Of a stretch of DNA of 58,449 nucleotides, positions 16,154 to 24,869 are shown piece after piece. A model generated the notes under the pieces. The model made no database searches. It saw only the letters and a program-made list of their open reading frames with translations, and was not told the origin of the DNA. The translations under genes were made by a program, and so were the position numbers. Every line of letters starts with the position of its first letter. Position 1 is the stretch's first letter. Source of the stretch: Streptomyces scabichelini (lineage in GTDB: Bacteria > Actinomycetota > Actinomycetes > Streptomycetales > Streptomycetaceae); NCBI RefSeq assembly GCF_011045015.1, contig NZ_JAAKZY010000040.1, positions 1 to 58,449 of the forward strand, given 5' to 3'.

Positions 16154-17827
16154 ATGCCCAGGCCGAGCAGCAATGGTGCTGTCCCCTGGCCCGCGGAGTA
16201 CGCCCGCCGCTACGCCGAGAAGGGTTACTGGGAGGGCTCCGCACTGGGCGACCGGCTGCACGCCGCCGCCGACGCCACTCCCGACGCGGTCGCGCTCGTC
16301 GACGGCGACCTGCGGCTGACGTACCGTCATCTCGCCGAGCGTGCGGACGCCGCCGCGCTGCGCCTGGCCGCGCTCGGGCTGCGCCCCGACGACCGGCTCG
16401 TGGTGCAGCTGCCCAACACCGCCGAGTTCGTGATCCTCACGTACGCCTGTCTGCGCCTCGGGGTCATCCCGGTGATGGCCCTGCCGGGGCACCGCAAGCA
16501 CGAGATCGGCCATCTCGTCGAGCACAGCGAGGCGGTGGCCGTCGCGGTGCCGGACGTGCTCAAGGATCACGATCACCAGGCGATGGCGTTCGACATCGCC
16601 GAGGACTCGCCGACTCTCCGGCACGTCCTCGTCCTCGGTGACAAGGTCGGCGACGACGCCGTGGACCTGCGGGAGTTGTGCGACCGGCACGGCACTTCCG
16701 CCGATCGGGCTGCCGTGGACGCGTACCGTCCCGACAGCCGCTCCATCGCCGTCTTCCTGCTCTCCGGCGGCACCACCGGTCTGCCCAAGCTGATCGCCCG
16801 CACCCACGACGACTACCTCTACAACGCCCGCCGCAGCGCCGAGGTCTGCGAACTCGGCCCGGACACGGTGTACTTCGCCGCGCTGCCCCTCGGGCACAAC
16901 TTCCCGCTCGCCTGCCCGGGCCTGCTCGGCACGCTGCTGAACGGCGGCCGGGTGGTCCTCGGTTCCCCGAACCCGGAGAAGGCGTTTCCGATCGTCGAGC
17001 GTGAGGGCGTCACCGCGAGCGCCCTGGTCCCGGCCATCGCCCTGCGCTGGCTTGACCACCACCGCGAGCACCCCGGCACGGACCTGAGCTCGCTCCGGAT
17101 CCTCCAGGTCGGCGGCTCCCGGCTGGCCGACCACGTCGCCCGCCGGGTGCGCCCCGAGCTCGGCTGCACGCTCCAGCAGGTGTTCGGCATGGCCGAGGGA
17201 CTGCTCAACTACACCCGGCCGGACGACCCGGAGGACGTCATCTGTACGACGCAGGGGCGCCCCATGTGCGAGGACGACGAGCTGCTGGTCGTGGACGAAC
17301 TGGGCGAGCCGGTACCGCAGGGGAGTCCGGGCGTGCTGCTCACCCGCGGCCCGTACACCCCGCGCGGCTACTACCGCGCCGAGGAGCAGAACGCCCGCGC
17401 GTTCACCGAGGACGGCTGGTACCGCACCGGAGACATCGTGCGGCTGCGGCCCGACGGCAACCTCGTCGTCGAAGGCCGCGACAAGGACATGATCATCCGA
17501 GGCGGGGAGAACATCTCCGCCGAGGAGATCGAGAACTTCGCCTACCAGACCCCGGGCGTCGCCCGCGCCGCCGCGGTGGCCATGCCCGACGCCGCGCTCG
17601 GCGAGCGCGTCTGCCTGTACGTCGTACCGGAACCGGGGCACACCGTGACCCTCGACGACGTCCACCGTGTGATGGAGCGCGCCGGCACCGCCCGCTTCAA
17701 GTTCCCTGACCGGCTGGTGACCGTCCCCGAACTCATCGCCACCAAGGTCGGAAAGATCGACAAGAAAGCCCTGCGCGCCGACATCGCGCGCCGCCTCGAC
17801 GCCGAAGGAGCCCCCGATGGCCAGTGA
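16154..17827 (+). CDS. sdgA: Salicylyl-CoA ligase (AMP-forming, DHB-AMP-ligase-like)
   Basis: 557-residue adenylate-forming enzyme. P-loop S-G-G-T-T-G-L-P-K at 204-212, the aromatic-substrate region A-L-P-L-G-H-N-F near 243-250, the hinge motif Y-R-T-G-D near 440, G-R-D-K-D-M-I-I-R-G-G-E-N, and the C-terminal catalytic Lys in the K-V-G-K-I-D-K-K segment. The sequence resembles 2,3-dihydroxybenzoate/salicylate AMP ligases of siderophore pathways; SdgA of strain WA46 was described the same way and acts as a CoA ligase. No carrier-protein or NRPS gene is nearby, so a siderophore role is unlikely. A taaggag box precedes the ATG. It overlaps the dioxygenase gene by 11 bp. Confidence 0.87.
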   Translation: MPRPSSNGAVPWPAEYARRYAEKGYWEGSALGDRLHAAADATPDAVALVDGDLRLTYRHLAERADAAALRLAALGLRPDDRLVVQLPNTAEFVILTYACLRLGVIPVMALPGHRKHEIGHLVEHSEAVAVAVPDVLKDHDHQAMAFDIAEDSPTLRHVLVLGDKVGDDAVDLRELCDRHGTSADRAAVDAYRPDSRSIAVFLLSGGTTGLPKLIARTHDDYLYNARRSAEVCELGPDTVYFAALPLGHNFPLACPGLLGTLLNGGRVVLGSPNPEKAFPIVEREGVTASALVPAIALRWLDHHREHPGTDLSSLRILQVGGSRLADHVARRVRPELGCTLQQVFGMAEGLLNYTRPDDPEDVICTTQGRPMCEDDELLVVDELGEPVPQGSPGVLLTRGPYTPRGYYRAEEQNARAFTEDGWYRTGDIVRLRPDGNLVVEGRDKDMIIRGGENISAEEIENFAYQTPGVARAAAVAMPDAALGERVCLYVVPEPGHTVTLDDVHRVMERAGTARFKFPDRLVTVPELIATKVGKIDKKALRADIARRLDAEGAPDGQ

Positions 17828-18947
17828 CCCCGACGGCACCACGACGGTCATAGCCCCGGACGAGAAGGACCCCGAACTCCGCAAGCTGTACGACGACTTC
17901 GCGGCATCCGGACTCATCCCGCTGTGGACCGAGATCGGCGACCTGATGCCGCTCACCCCGCAGCCGGAAGCCGTCCCGCACGTCTGGCAGTGGGACACGC
18001 TGCTGCCACTCGCGCGCCGCTCCGGCGACCTGGTTCCGGTCGGGCGCGGCGGTGAGCGCCGGGCCATCGCGCTCGCCAACCCGGGCCTGCCCGGACGGCC
18101 GTACGCCACTCCCAACCTCTGGGCGGCGATCCAGTATCTCGGCCCGCGTGAGGTCGCCCCCGCGCACCGCCACTCGCAGGGCGCGTTCCGGTTCATCTTG
18201 GAGGGCGAGGGAGTGTGGACGGTCGTCAACCGCGACGCGGTGGAGATGCGCCCCGGCGACCTACTGCTCACGCCGTCGATGCACTGGCACGGCCACCACC
18301 ACGTCGGCGACGCCCCGATGGTCTGGCTGGACGGCCTCGACATCCCGCTGGTGCACCGCCTCGACGCGGGGTTCTTCGAGTTCGGCGAGGACGGGGTGTC
18401 GGACCGCTCCACCCCGTCCCGGTCGCGGAACGAACGCCTGTGGGGTCACCCGGGGTTGCGCCCGATCGCCGCCCCGGCAACCGTCAACTCGCCGCTCATG
18501 GCCTACCGTTGGGCCGACACCGACGACGCCCTCGCCGCTCAGCTGGAGCTGGCGGACGAAGGACACCCCGGGGTCGTCGAGCCCGGCCACGCCGGCATCC
18601 GCTTCACCAACCCCGCCACCGGCCGCGACGCCCTCGCCAGCCTGCGCACCGAGATGCACCGTCTGCGCCCGGGCGCCACCACCGCCACTCGCCGTACCAC
18701 CGGCTCCTCCGTCTGGCAGGTGTTCCACGGCAGCGGCACCGTCACTCTCGACGACCGGGTGATCGAGGTGTCCGCCGGCGACCTGATCGCCGTGCCCTCC
18801 TGGTGCGCCCTGACCATCTCCGCGGACACGCAGCTGGACCTGTTCACCTTCAGTGACGCGCCCGTCTACGAGGCGCTCGATCTCGCACGTACCGAAATCA
18901 CCGAGCGGCCGGGAACGGCCGAGGACACCGGGAGCACCGCCTCATGA
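17817..18947 (+). CDS. sdgD: Gentisate 1,2-dioxygenase
   Basis: 376-residue bicupin. The N-terminal cupin has His117 and His119 (H-R-H-S) and the H-W-H motif at 156-158 as likely Fe(II) ligands. The second cupin (about 270-350) lacks the histidines, as usual in the family. It opens the gentisate ring to maleylpyruvate with O2. The ATG lies inside the end of the ligase gene, 11 bp before its end, and has a gaaggag box, implying translational coupling. It overlaps the next gene by 4 bp. Gene order hydroxylase, ligases, dioxygenase matches salicylate use. Confidence 0.93.
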   Translation: MASDPDGTTTVIAPDEKDPELRKLYDDFAASGLIPLWTEIGDLMPLTPQPEAVPHVWQWDTLLPLARRSGDLVPVGRGGERRAIALANPGLPGRPYATPNLWAAIQYLGPREVAPAHRHSQGAFRFILEGEGVWTVVNRDAVEMRPGDLLLTPSMHWHGHHHVGDAPMVWLDGLDIPLVHRLDAGFFEFGEDGVSDRSTPSRSRNERLWGHPGLRPIAAPATVNSPLMAYRWADTDDALAAQLELADEGHPGVVEPGHAGIRFTNPATGRDALASLRTEMHRLRPGATTATRRTTGSSVWQVFHGSGTVTLDDRVIEVSAGDLIAVPSWCALTISADTQLDLFTFSDAPVYEALDLARTEITERPGTAEDTGSTAS

Positions 18948-19777
18948 AGCTCGCCACCATCCGCACCGCCGACAGCACGGCGGCCGTCCGCCTCGACGGT
19001 GACCGGGCCGTGGAGGTCGGTGCCCCGGACGTCGCCGCACTGCTGCGCCGCCCCGACTGGCGTACGGACGCGGCCGCCGCCGTCGGCCCGGCACACGACG
19101 TGGCGGCCCTCGACCTCGCGCCGGTCGTCACGACCCCGGCCAAGATCTTCTGCGTGGGCCACAACTACCGCACCCACATCGCGGAGATGGGCCGCGAGAT
19201 GCCGTCGTACCCCGCCCTCTTCGGCAAGTTCGCCAACGTCCTGCTCGGCGCGCGCGACGACATCGTCCACCCGGGCGAGACCGAGGAGCTCGACTGGGAG
19301 GCCGAACTGGGCTTCGTCATCGGCTCCCGGCTGCGCCGCCGGGCCACCGAGGAGGAGGCGGCGGCCGCGATCGCCGGCTACACCGTCGTCAACGACATCT
19401 CCATGCGGGACTGGCAGTGGCGCACCCCGCAGTGGCTCCAGGGCAAGGCGTGGGAGGCCAGCACCCCGGCCGGACCCTGGCTGGTCACCGGGGACGAGAT
19501 CGACGACGCGGCCGACCTGGAGATCCGCCTCGAGGTGGACGGCGAGATCATGCAGCGCTCGCGCACCTCGGACCTGCTCTTCACCCCGGCCCACATCGCC
19601 GCGTACCTCAGCACGTTCACGACGCTGGAGCCTGGCGACCTGATCCTCACCGGCACGCCGGGCGGGGTCGGCGCGGCCCGCGATCCCAAGGTGTTCCTGA
19701 AGCCCGGCCAGGTGGTACGGACGGTGATCGAGGGCGTGGGGGAGTGCGTCAACACCATCGTCGAGGACAAGCAGTGA
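18944..19777 (+). CDS. Fumarylpyruvate hydrolase (FAH family)
   Basis: 277 residues of the fumarylacetoacetate hydrolase fold. F-C-V-G-H-N-Y at 69-75 and the acidic metal site E-E-L-D-W-E-A-E-L (114-122) are hallmarks, and G-D-L-I-L-T-G-T-P-G-G-V near the end is the conserved oxyanion loop. In the gentisate pathway this enzyme splits fumarylpyruvate to fumarate and pyruvate. ATGA overlap with the dioxygenase gene and GTGA overlap with the isomerase gene place it firmly in the operon. Confidence 0.9.
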   Translation: MKLATIRTADSTAAVRLDGDRAVEVGAPDVAALLRRPDWRTDAAAAVGPAHDVAALDLAPVVTTPAKIFCVGHNYRTHIAEMGREMPSYPALFGKFANVLLGARDDIVHPGETEELDWEAELGFVIGSRLRRRATEEEAAAAIAGYTVVNDISMRDWQWRTPQWLQGKAWEASTPAGPWLVTGDEIDDAADLEIRLEVDGEIMQRSRTSDLLFTPAHIAAYLSTFTTLEPGDLILTGTPGGVGAARDPKVFLKPGQVVRTVIEGVGECVNTIVEDKQ

Positions 19778-20466
19778 AGGTTCTCGACTGGGTCGAGGAC
19801 GGTCAGCGCCGGCTGCAGGAAGCGGTCGACGCGCTACCGGAGGAGGCGGTCACCGAACCGTCCGCCCTGCCCGGCTGGACCCGCGGCCACCTCCTCACCC
19901 ACCTCGCCCGCAACGCCGACGCCCTGGTCAACCTGCTGACCTGGGCCCGGACGGGGATCCGTACCCCCATGTACGCCTCGCCGGACCAGCGCGCCACGGA
20001 CATCGAGGCGGGCGCCGGGCGGCCCCTCGCCGAGCAGCAGACGGACGTTCGGGAATCCGCCGCCAGGTTCCGGAAAGCCGCCGAGGTGCTGTCGGCAGAT
20101 GCCTGGTCGGCCATGGTCGTCAGCGGACAGGGCCGCGACATCCCGGCGTCTCAGGTGCCGTGGCTCCGGGCTCGTGAGGTGTGGATCCACCTGGTCGACC
20201 TGGACGTCGGCGTCGGCATGGACATCCTGCCGCCCGACTTCGCCTGGGCCCTTGTGCGCGATGTGGCCGGATGGATGTCGGCCCGTGTCGAACCGGGCAC
20301 CGGCGCCGAGTTGACGGCGGAGGACCACGGCACCGTCGTACTCGGCACACCGTCCCCCGGCCGGACGGTCACCGGACCGCCGTACGCCCTGGCCGCCTGG
20401 CTCACCGGCCGGGGCGGCACCGAAGAACTGCGCGGCGAGCTGCCGAAGCTCCCTCGCTGGATATGA
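19774..20466 (+). CDS. Mycothiol-dependent maleylpyruvate isomerase
   Basis: 230 residues from the GTG at 19774, overlapping the previous stop. The N-terminal DinB-like helical domain shows L-P-G-W-T-R-G-H-L-L-T-H-L-A-R-N-A-D, typical of the mycothiol-dependent isomerase, and R-E-V-W-I-H-L-V-D provides Glu and His metal ligands. The C-terminal part matches the family's extra domain. It converts maleylpyruvate to fumarylpyruvate with mycothiol, the actinobacterial thiol, and is direct evidence for the host group. With the preceding two genes it makes the lower gentisate pathway complete. Confidence 0.88.
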   Translation: MKVLDWVEDGQRRLQEAVDALPEEAVTEPSALPGWTRGHLLTHLARNADALVNLLTWARTGIRTPMYASPDQRATDIEAGAGRPLAEQQTDVRESAARFRKAAEVLSADAWSAMVVSGQGRDIPASQVPWLRAREVWIHLVDLDVGVGMDILPPDFAWALVRDVAGWMSARVEPGTGAELTAEDHGTVVLGTPSPGRTVTGPPYALAAWLTGRGGTEELRGELPKLPRWI

Positions 20467-20499
20467 CCCAGTGGTTGTCAACGATCAAAGGAGATCGGC

Positions 20500-21231
20500 A
20501 TGAGCGAGACCTTCGTCCTGGTGACCGGCGCTTGCCACGGAGGATGGGCCTGGCGTCCCGTCGCGAACGAACTGCGGGCCGCCGGACATGTGGTGTACAC
20601 CCCCACGCTGGCCGGTCTTGGCGAGGACGACGACCCGCGCGACGTGACCCTGACCGACTGTGTGAACAGCCTCGTGGAGTACGTCGAACGCGCCGGCCTG
20701 ACGGACATCACGCTGGTCGGCCACAGCTGGGGCGGCTATGTGCTGGTGGGCGCGGCGCCCCGGCTGGCCTCCCGGCTCAGACGGCTGGTCTTCTGGAGCG
20801 CGTTCATACCCAACGACGGTGAGTCGCTGATCGACGCGTGCCCGCCGCACTACGGCGAGATGTTCCGCGCCGTGGCGGCCGCCTCCGGCAACAACGGAGT
20901 GACATTCCCGTTCGAGGTGTTCGCGCAGGCGTTCATGCAGGACGCCGACGACGAGACCCAGCGGATCGTCCACTCCCTGCTCGTGCCGCAGCCGCTCGGC
21001 ACGTTCACGGAGAAGCCGGACACGAGCGCGTTCTACGCACTGGACATCCCGACCGCGTACGTTCTGTCCGAGCAGGACCTCTCCCTCCCCGGCGAGTGGC
21101 ACTGGGCCGAGCGTTTCCCCCAACGCTTGAAGAACCCGCTGATGATCGAGACTCCCGGCAGCCACGAAGCCCTCTTCACCCGCCCCGCCGAACTGGCCGA
21201 CGCTTTCATCCGGGCCTGCGCCACTCCGTAG
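20500..21231 (+). CDS. Alpha/beta hydrolase of the plant methylesterase/hydroxynitrile-lyase type
   Basis: 243 residues. It opens with V-T-G-A-C-H-G-G-W-A-W, nearly the signature of tobacco SABP2 (methyl salicylate esterase). The nucleophile is Ser76 (G-H-S-W-G), the His is His222 (G-S-H-E-A-L), and an acid residue lies near S-E-Q-D-L. A good aaaggag box precedes the ATG, 33 bp after the isomerase gene, so it is the last gene of the salicylate operon. Release of salicylate from methyl salicylate or another ester is the inferred role. Many bacteria have this fold, so the substrate is unproven. Two strong terminators follow. Confidence 0.82.
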   Translation: MSETFVLVTGACHGGWAWRPVANELRAAGHVVYTPTLAGLGEDDDPRDVTLTDCVNSLVEYVERAGLTDITLVGHSWGGYVLVGAAPRLASRLRRLVFWSAFIPNDGESLIDACPPHYGEMFRAVAAASGNNGVTFPFEVFAQAFMQDADDETQRIVHSLLVPQPLGTFTEKPDTSAFYALDIPTAYVLSEQDLSLPGEWHWAERFPQRLKNPLMIETPGSHEALFTRPAELADAFIRACATP

Positions 21232-21253
21232 GCGGCCCCGGACGACGGCATGG

Positions 21254-21287
21254 CGTAGGGGTGGGCGCATCGGCGCCCACCCCTACG
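21254..21287. terminator. Terminator, 15-bp stem
   Basis: CGTAGGGGTGGGCGC (21254-21268) pairs perfectly with 21273-21287 around an ATCG loop. It lies between convergent genes and can serve both strands. Confidence 0.8.
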
Positions 21288-21299
21288 TCACGCCGGAAG

Positions 21300-21336
21300 G
21301 CCCGGGCACCGTGGCGCGCCGCCACGGTGCCCGGGC
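21300..21336. terminator. Terminator, 17-bp stem
   Basis: GCCCGGGCACCGTGGCG (21300-21316) pairs perfectly with 21320-21336 around a 3-base loop. It stands 12 bp from another strong hairpin, giving a double terminator between the convergent operons. Confidence 0.8.
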
Positions 21337-21352
21337 ACCACCGGTCACGGGG

Positions 21353-22807
21353 TCACAGGTAGACGGTCTGCGTCTGCTGGTACCCGGTCAGTCCCTCCGG
21401 TCCCAGCTCGCGCCCCAGTCCGCTGGCCTTGACACCGCCGAAGGGGGCGGCGGGGTCGGGGATGTAGCGGTTGACGCCGATCGTGCCGGTGCGTACGCGG
21501 TGGGCGACGGCCGCGCCCCGCTCGGGGTCGGACGTCCACACCGTGCCGCCGAGGCCGAAGTCGGAGTCGTTGGCGAGGCGTACGGCGTCGTCGACGTCGT
21601 CGTACGAGATGAGGGACAGGACCGGGCCGAAGATCTCCTCCTGCGCGATGACGGTGTTGTTGTCGACGTCGGCGAAGACGGTCGGCTGTACGAACCAGCC
21701 CCGCTCCAGGCCCTCCGGGCGACCGCCGCCGGTGGTGAGGCGGGCGCCCTCGGCCCGGCCCTTGGCGATGTACGACTCCACCCGGTCGCGCTGGCGGGCG
21801 GTGGCCATCGGGCCGATCTGGGTCGCCGGGTCGGACGCCGCGCCGACGGTGAGGGAGGAGGCGAGCGCCGTGAAGGCGTCGACGACCTCCGCGTACCGGC
21901 TGCGCGGAGCGAGGACGCGGGTGCCCAGGAAGCAGGTCTGGCCGTTGTTGAGGAGGGTGGCGCCGAACAGACCCTCGCCGATCTTCGACAGGTCCAGGTC
22001 GGCGTCGTCCAGGACGATCGCCGCGGACTTGCCGCCGAGTTCGAGGGTGACGGGGCGCAGCAGACGGCCGCAGGTCTCGGCGACGATCCGGCCCGCGGCG
22101 GTGGAGCCGGTGAAGGCGACCTTGTCGACGGCCGGGTGGGCGACGAGGTAGGCGCCGGTCTCCCGGTCGCCCTGGACGATGTTGATCACACCGGCGGGGA
22201 CGCCGGCCTCCTCCACGGCCTCGGCCAGCAGGTAGGCGTCAAGGACGGTCTCCGGCGACGGCTTGATGACGAGCGTGCAGCCGGTCGCCATCGCCGGGGC
22301 GATCTTGAACATGGTCAGGGCCTGCGGGAAGTTCCACGGCGCGATCGCCGCGACGACACCGACCGGCGCCTTGCGCACCTCGATCGAGCCGCCGAACAGA
22401 CCGGGCCGGGTCTCGCTCACGGCCAGCTCCTTCGCCAGCCCGGCGTAGTAGCGCAGCACCGCGCTCGGATAGCCGATCTCCAGCTGCCGGGCGACCGCGA
22501 CGGGCATCCCGTTCTGGGCGGCGACCCGCTCGACGAAACCGTCGGCACGCTTGTCGATGGCGTCGGCCAGCCGCTCCATCACCTCGGCACGCCGCGCGGG
22601 CTCCCAACTCGCCCATCCAGTCGGTTCGTCGAAGGCGGCACGGGCGGCGGCGACCGCGCGGTCGATGTCCGCCTCCGTGCCCTCCGGTACCTGCCCGAGG
22701 GGCTCCTCGGTGCTGGCGTCGACCGGAGTGATCGTCCGGCCGGTGGCGGGGCGGACCCACTCGCCGCCGATGTAGAAGGTGTCGTAACGCAGGTCAAGTG
22801 CGGGCAT
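21353..22807 (-). CDS. Aldehyde dehydrogenase (NAD(P)-dependent)
   Basis: 484 residues of the ALDH superfamily. Catalytic Cys292 (N-G-Q-T-C) and Glu256 (L-E-L-G-G-K) are present, with the P-W-N-F motif at 157-160 and K-P-S-P-E-T at 182-187. The ATG has an aaggag box. It is the last gene of a three-gene operon after an alcohol dehydrogenase and a hydrolase. With the benzoate genes downstream in the window, benzaldehyde or a related aryl aldehyde is the likely substrate, but the chain could also handle aliphatic compounds. Confidence 0.88.
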   Translation of the reverse strand: MPALDLRYDTFYIGGEWVRPATGRTITPVDASTEEPLGQVPEGTEADIDRAVAAARAAFDEPTGWASWEPARRAEVMERLADAIDKRADGFVERVAAQNGMPVAVARQLEIGYPSAVLRYYAGLAKELAVSETRPGLFGGSIEVRKAPVGVVAAIAPWNFPQALTMFKIAPAMATGCTLVIKPSPETVLDAYLLAEAVEEAGVPAGVINIVQGDRETGAYLVAHPAVDKVAFTGSTAAGRIVAETCGRLLRPVTLELGGKSAAIVLDDADLDLSKIGEGLFGATLLNNGQTCFLGTRVLAPRSRYAEVVDAFTALASSLTVGAASDPATQIGPMATARQRDRVESYIAKGRAEGARLTTGGGRPEGLERGWFVQPTVFADVDNNTVIAQEEIFGPVLSLISYDDVDDAVRLANDSDFGLGGTVWTSDPERGAAVAHRVRTGTIGVNRYIPDPAAPFGGVKASGLGRELGPEGLTGYQQTQTVYL

Positions 22808-22843
22808 TGGTCGGCTCCTTGGTCATGCGAAGTCATTGCGAAG

Positions 22844-23647
22844 TCACTGGGAAGTCATGGGGGCGGTGGCCCGGCGCACGGCCGCGGCGAACGCGTCCGG
22901 CGCGTCGACATGCACGAGGTGACCGGCTCCGGGGATCACCTCGCTGCGGACCGCGGGCACGGCACGCACCAGCCGCCGGTGCAGGGTGTGGAAGAAGGGG
23001 TGGCTGTTCGCGCCGATCAAGAAGGTGACCGGTACGCGGATGCCGCGGATCCTGCGCATCGGCAGGTGCTCGAACATCACGCCGTACGGGTGCGGGTCGA
23101 GCTCCGCCAGGATGTTGCGGGCATGGCCGAGCAGCCGGTCGCGTTCCTCCTTGGGCGCTTTGTCGAACGACTCCTCGCCCGCCCAGCGGAAGAAGTACTC
23201 GGCCCCCTCCTCCGGACGGCCGCGCAGCTGGGCCCACTTGGCGCGGGCCACCATGCGCAGCTGGTCGGCCCTGGGGCGGCGCAGGCCGTGCAGCGGCGGC
23301 TCCACGACGATCAGGCCCCGGACGAGGTCGGGGCGGGCGGCCGTGAGCGCGAGGGCGATGTTGCCGCCCGAGCTCCAGCCCAGCACCGTGGCCGGGGACT
23401 TGGCGACCCGCTCCAGTACGGCGATCGCGTCCGCGACATGGCGGCGGTGGTCGCGCACCGGCGGATGGGCGGACGCCCCGTAGCCGCGGCGGTCGTAGGC
23501 GATGACCCGGTTCCCGGCCGCCGCCAGGTCGTCCACGGTCCGGCCCCAGGTCGCGGCCTGGGCGCCGGAGCCGTGGATCAGCAGCAGCGGCTCGCCCGAG
23601 CCGTGCTCCTCGTAGGCGAGGTCGACTCCCTCGTAGGGAAGGAACAT
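22844..23647 (-). CDS. Alpha/beta hydrolase
   Basis: 267 residues. Oxyanion H-G-S-G near 25-28, nucleophile Ser92 in G-W-S-S-G (Trp and Ser where His and Met are more usual), and catalytic His near 243 (G-A-G-H-L). It lies 13 bp after the alcohol dehydrogenase gene and 36 bp before the aldehyde dehydrogenase gene, so it is co-transcribed with both. An ester hydrolase that frees an alcohol for the dehydrogenase pair is the simplest reading. The chain is not similar enough to a named enzyme for me to assign a substrate. Confidence 0.8.
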   Translation of the reverse strand: MFLPYEGVDLAYEEHGSGEPLLLIHGSGAQAATWGRTVDDLAAAGNRVIAYDRRGYGASAHPPVRDHRRHVADAIAVLERVAKSPATVLGWSSGGNIALALTAARPDLVRGLIVVEPPLHGLRRPRADQLRMVARAKWAQLRGRPEEGAEYFFRWAGEESFDKAPKEERDRLLGHARNILAELDPHPYGVMFEHLPMRRIRGIRVPVTFLIGANSHPFFHTLHRRLVRAVPAVRSEVIPGAGHLVHVDAPDAFAAAVRRATAPMTSQ

Positions 23648-23660
23648 CGTCGTGCGCCGC

Positions 23661-24764
23661 TCAGCCGAAGGTCAGGACGGCCTTGAGGGTGGTGCCCTTC
23701 TCGGCGTCCTCCACGGCCTCGTTGATGTCCTCGAACGCGTACGACTTGATCAGCTTGTCGAAGGGGAAGCGGCCCTGCCGGTACAGGTCGACGAGCTTGG
23801 GGATGAACAGCTGCGGCACGCTGTCGCCCTCGACGATGCCGCGCACGACGCGGCCGAAGAGCAGCGACGACATGTCGAGGGACACCTCGGTGCCGAGGGC
23901 GGCGGCGCCGATCAGGCCGCAGGTGCCGCCCTGGTTGAGGGCGTCGACGGCCTGGCGCAGCACGGCCGGTACGGCGGTGGCCTCCACCGTGTAGTCCACG
24001 CCCAGGCCGCCGGTGAGGTCGCGCAGTCTCTCCACCGTGTCGCCCTCGGCGTCGTTGATGACGTGCGTGGCGCCCAGCTCCTTCGCCAGCTCCAGCCGCT
24101 GGGTGTTCAGGTCGACGGCGACGATGGTCGTGCAGCCCGCGACGACGGCCGCCATGACAGCGCTCAGTCCGACCGAGCCCGCACCGAAGACGGCGATGCT
24201 GCTGCCCGCCGGCGGCTTGAGGGAGTTGAGGACACCGCCCGCACCGGTCTGGATGCCGCAGCCCAGCGGGCCGAGCAGCTCCAGCGGCACGGACGGGTCC
24301 ACCTTGACCACGTTCCGTTCGGCGGCGAGAGCGTAGGTGGCGAAGGAGGATTGGCCGAAGAAGACACCATGCACGTCGTCGCCCGACTCCCGGTGCAGGG
24401 GCGTGCTGCCGTCGGGGCGGGAGCCCGCGAAGTTGTGCGCGAAGAACAGGTCGCAGTACGCGGGACGGCCCTGCACGCACGTGCGGCAGCCACCGCAGGA
24501 GCTGAAGCTGAGGACGACGTGGTCGCCGGGGGCGACGGAGGTGACGCCGTCGCCGACGGCCTCCACCACACCGGCGCCCTCGTGGCCGAGGACGGCTGGC
24601 AGCGGCACCGGGTACCACTGGTCGCGGACGATCAGATCGGTGTGGCACACACCCGAGCTCACGATCTTCACGACGACCTCGCCCCGGCGTGGGTCGTCCA
24701 GGTCGAGCGGGGCGAGGGTGAAGGGGGCGCCCTTGGTCTCCGTCAGTGCGGCGGTGATGCGCAT
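23661..24764 (-). CDS. Zinc-dependent alcohol dehydrogenase (aryl-alcohol dehydrogenase type)
   Basis: 367 residues from the ATG at 24764, which has an aaaggag box; the open frame extends 28 codons further upstream without a box. Catalytic zinc ligands Cys40 and His61, structural zinc Cys90, Cys93, Cys96 and Cys104, and the NAD fold G-A-G-S-V-G. The long-chain form with the L-G-P-L-G-C-G-I-Q-T-G segment resembles benzyl alcohol dehydrogenase (XylB) and related enzymes. First gene of the operon, 185 bp downstream of the AcoR-like regulator. Oxidation of an aromatic alcohol to its aldehyde is inferred. Confidence 0.88.
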   Translation of the reverse strand: MRITAALTETKGAPFTLAPLDLDDPRRGEVVVKIVSSGVCHTDLIVRDQWYPVPLPAVLGHEGAGVVEAVGDGVTSVAPGDHVVLSFSSCGGCRTCVQGRPAYCDLFFAHNFAGSRPDGSTPLHRESGDDVHGVFFGQSSFATYALAAERNVVKVDPSVPLELLGPLGCGIQTGAGGVLNSLKPPAGSSIAVFGAGSVGLSAVMAAVVAGCTTIVAVDLNTQRLELAKELGATHVINDAEGDTVERLRDLTGGLGVDYTVEATAVPAVLRQAVDALNQGGTCGLIGAAALGTEVSLDMSSLLFGRVVRGIVEGDSVPQLFIPKLVDLYRQGRFPFDKLIKSYAFEDINEAVEDAEKGTTLKAVLTFG

Positions 24765-24869
24765 GGTTGCGGCTCCTTTGCCGGAAGGTTTCTGACGGGA
24801 AACGTAGAGCCGGACAGACCCCCCGAACTGTTCAATTCCTGGACACACCCGGAGGTCGTACAGCCGAGG

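Noticed and set aside
16154..17827. Siderophore (salicylate-capped NRPS) starter ligase
   Set aside because: No carrier protein, NRPS or isochorismate genes nearby. The operon contains all gentisate-pathway enzymes instead.
16139..18412. 757-codon open frame on the minus strand
   Set aside because: Shadow of the AMP-forming ligase and gentisate dioxygenase genes.
21311..23686. 791-codon open frame on the plus strand
   Set aside because: Shadow of the aldehyde dehydrogenase and hydrolase genes on the minus strand.
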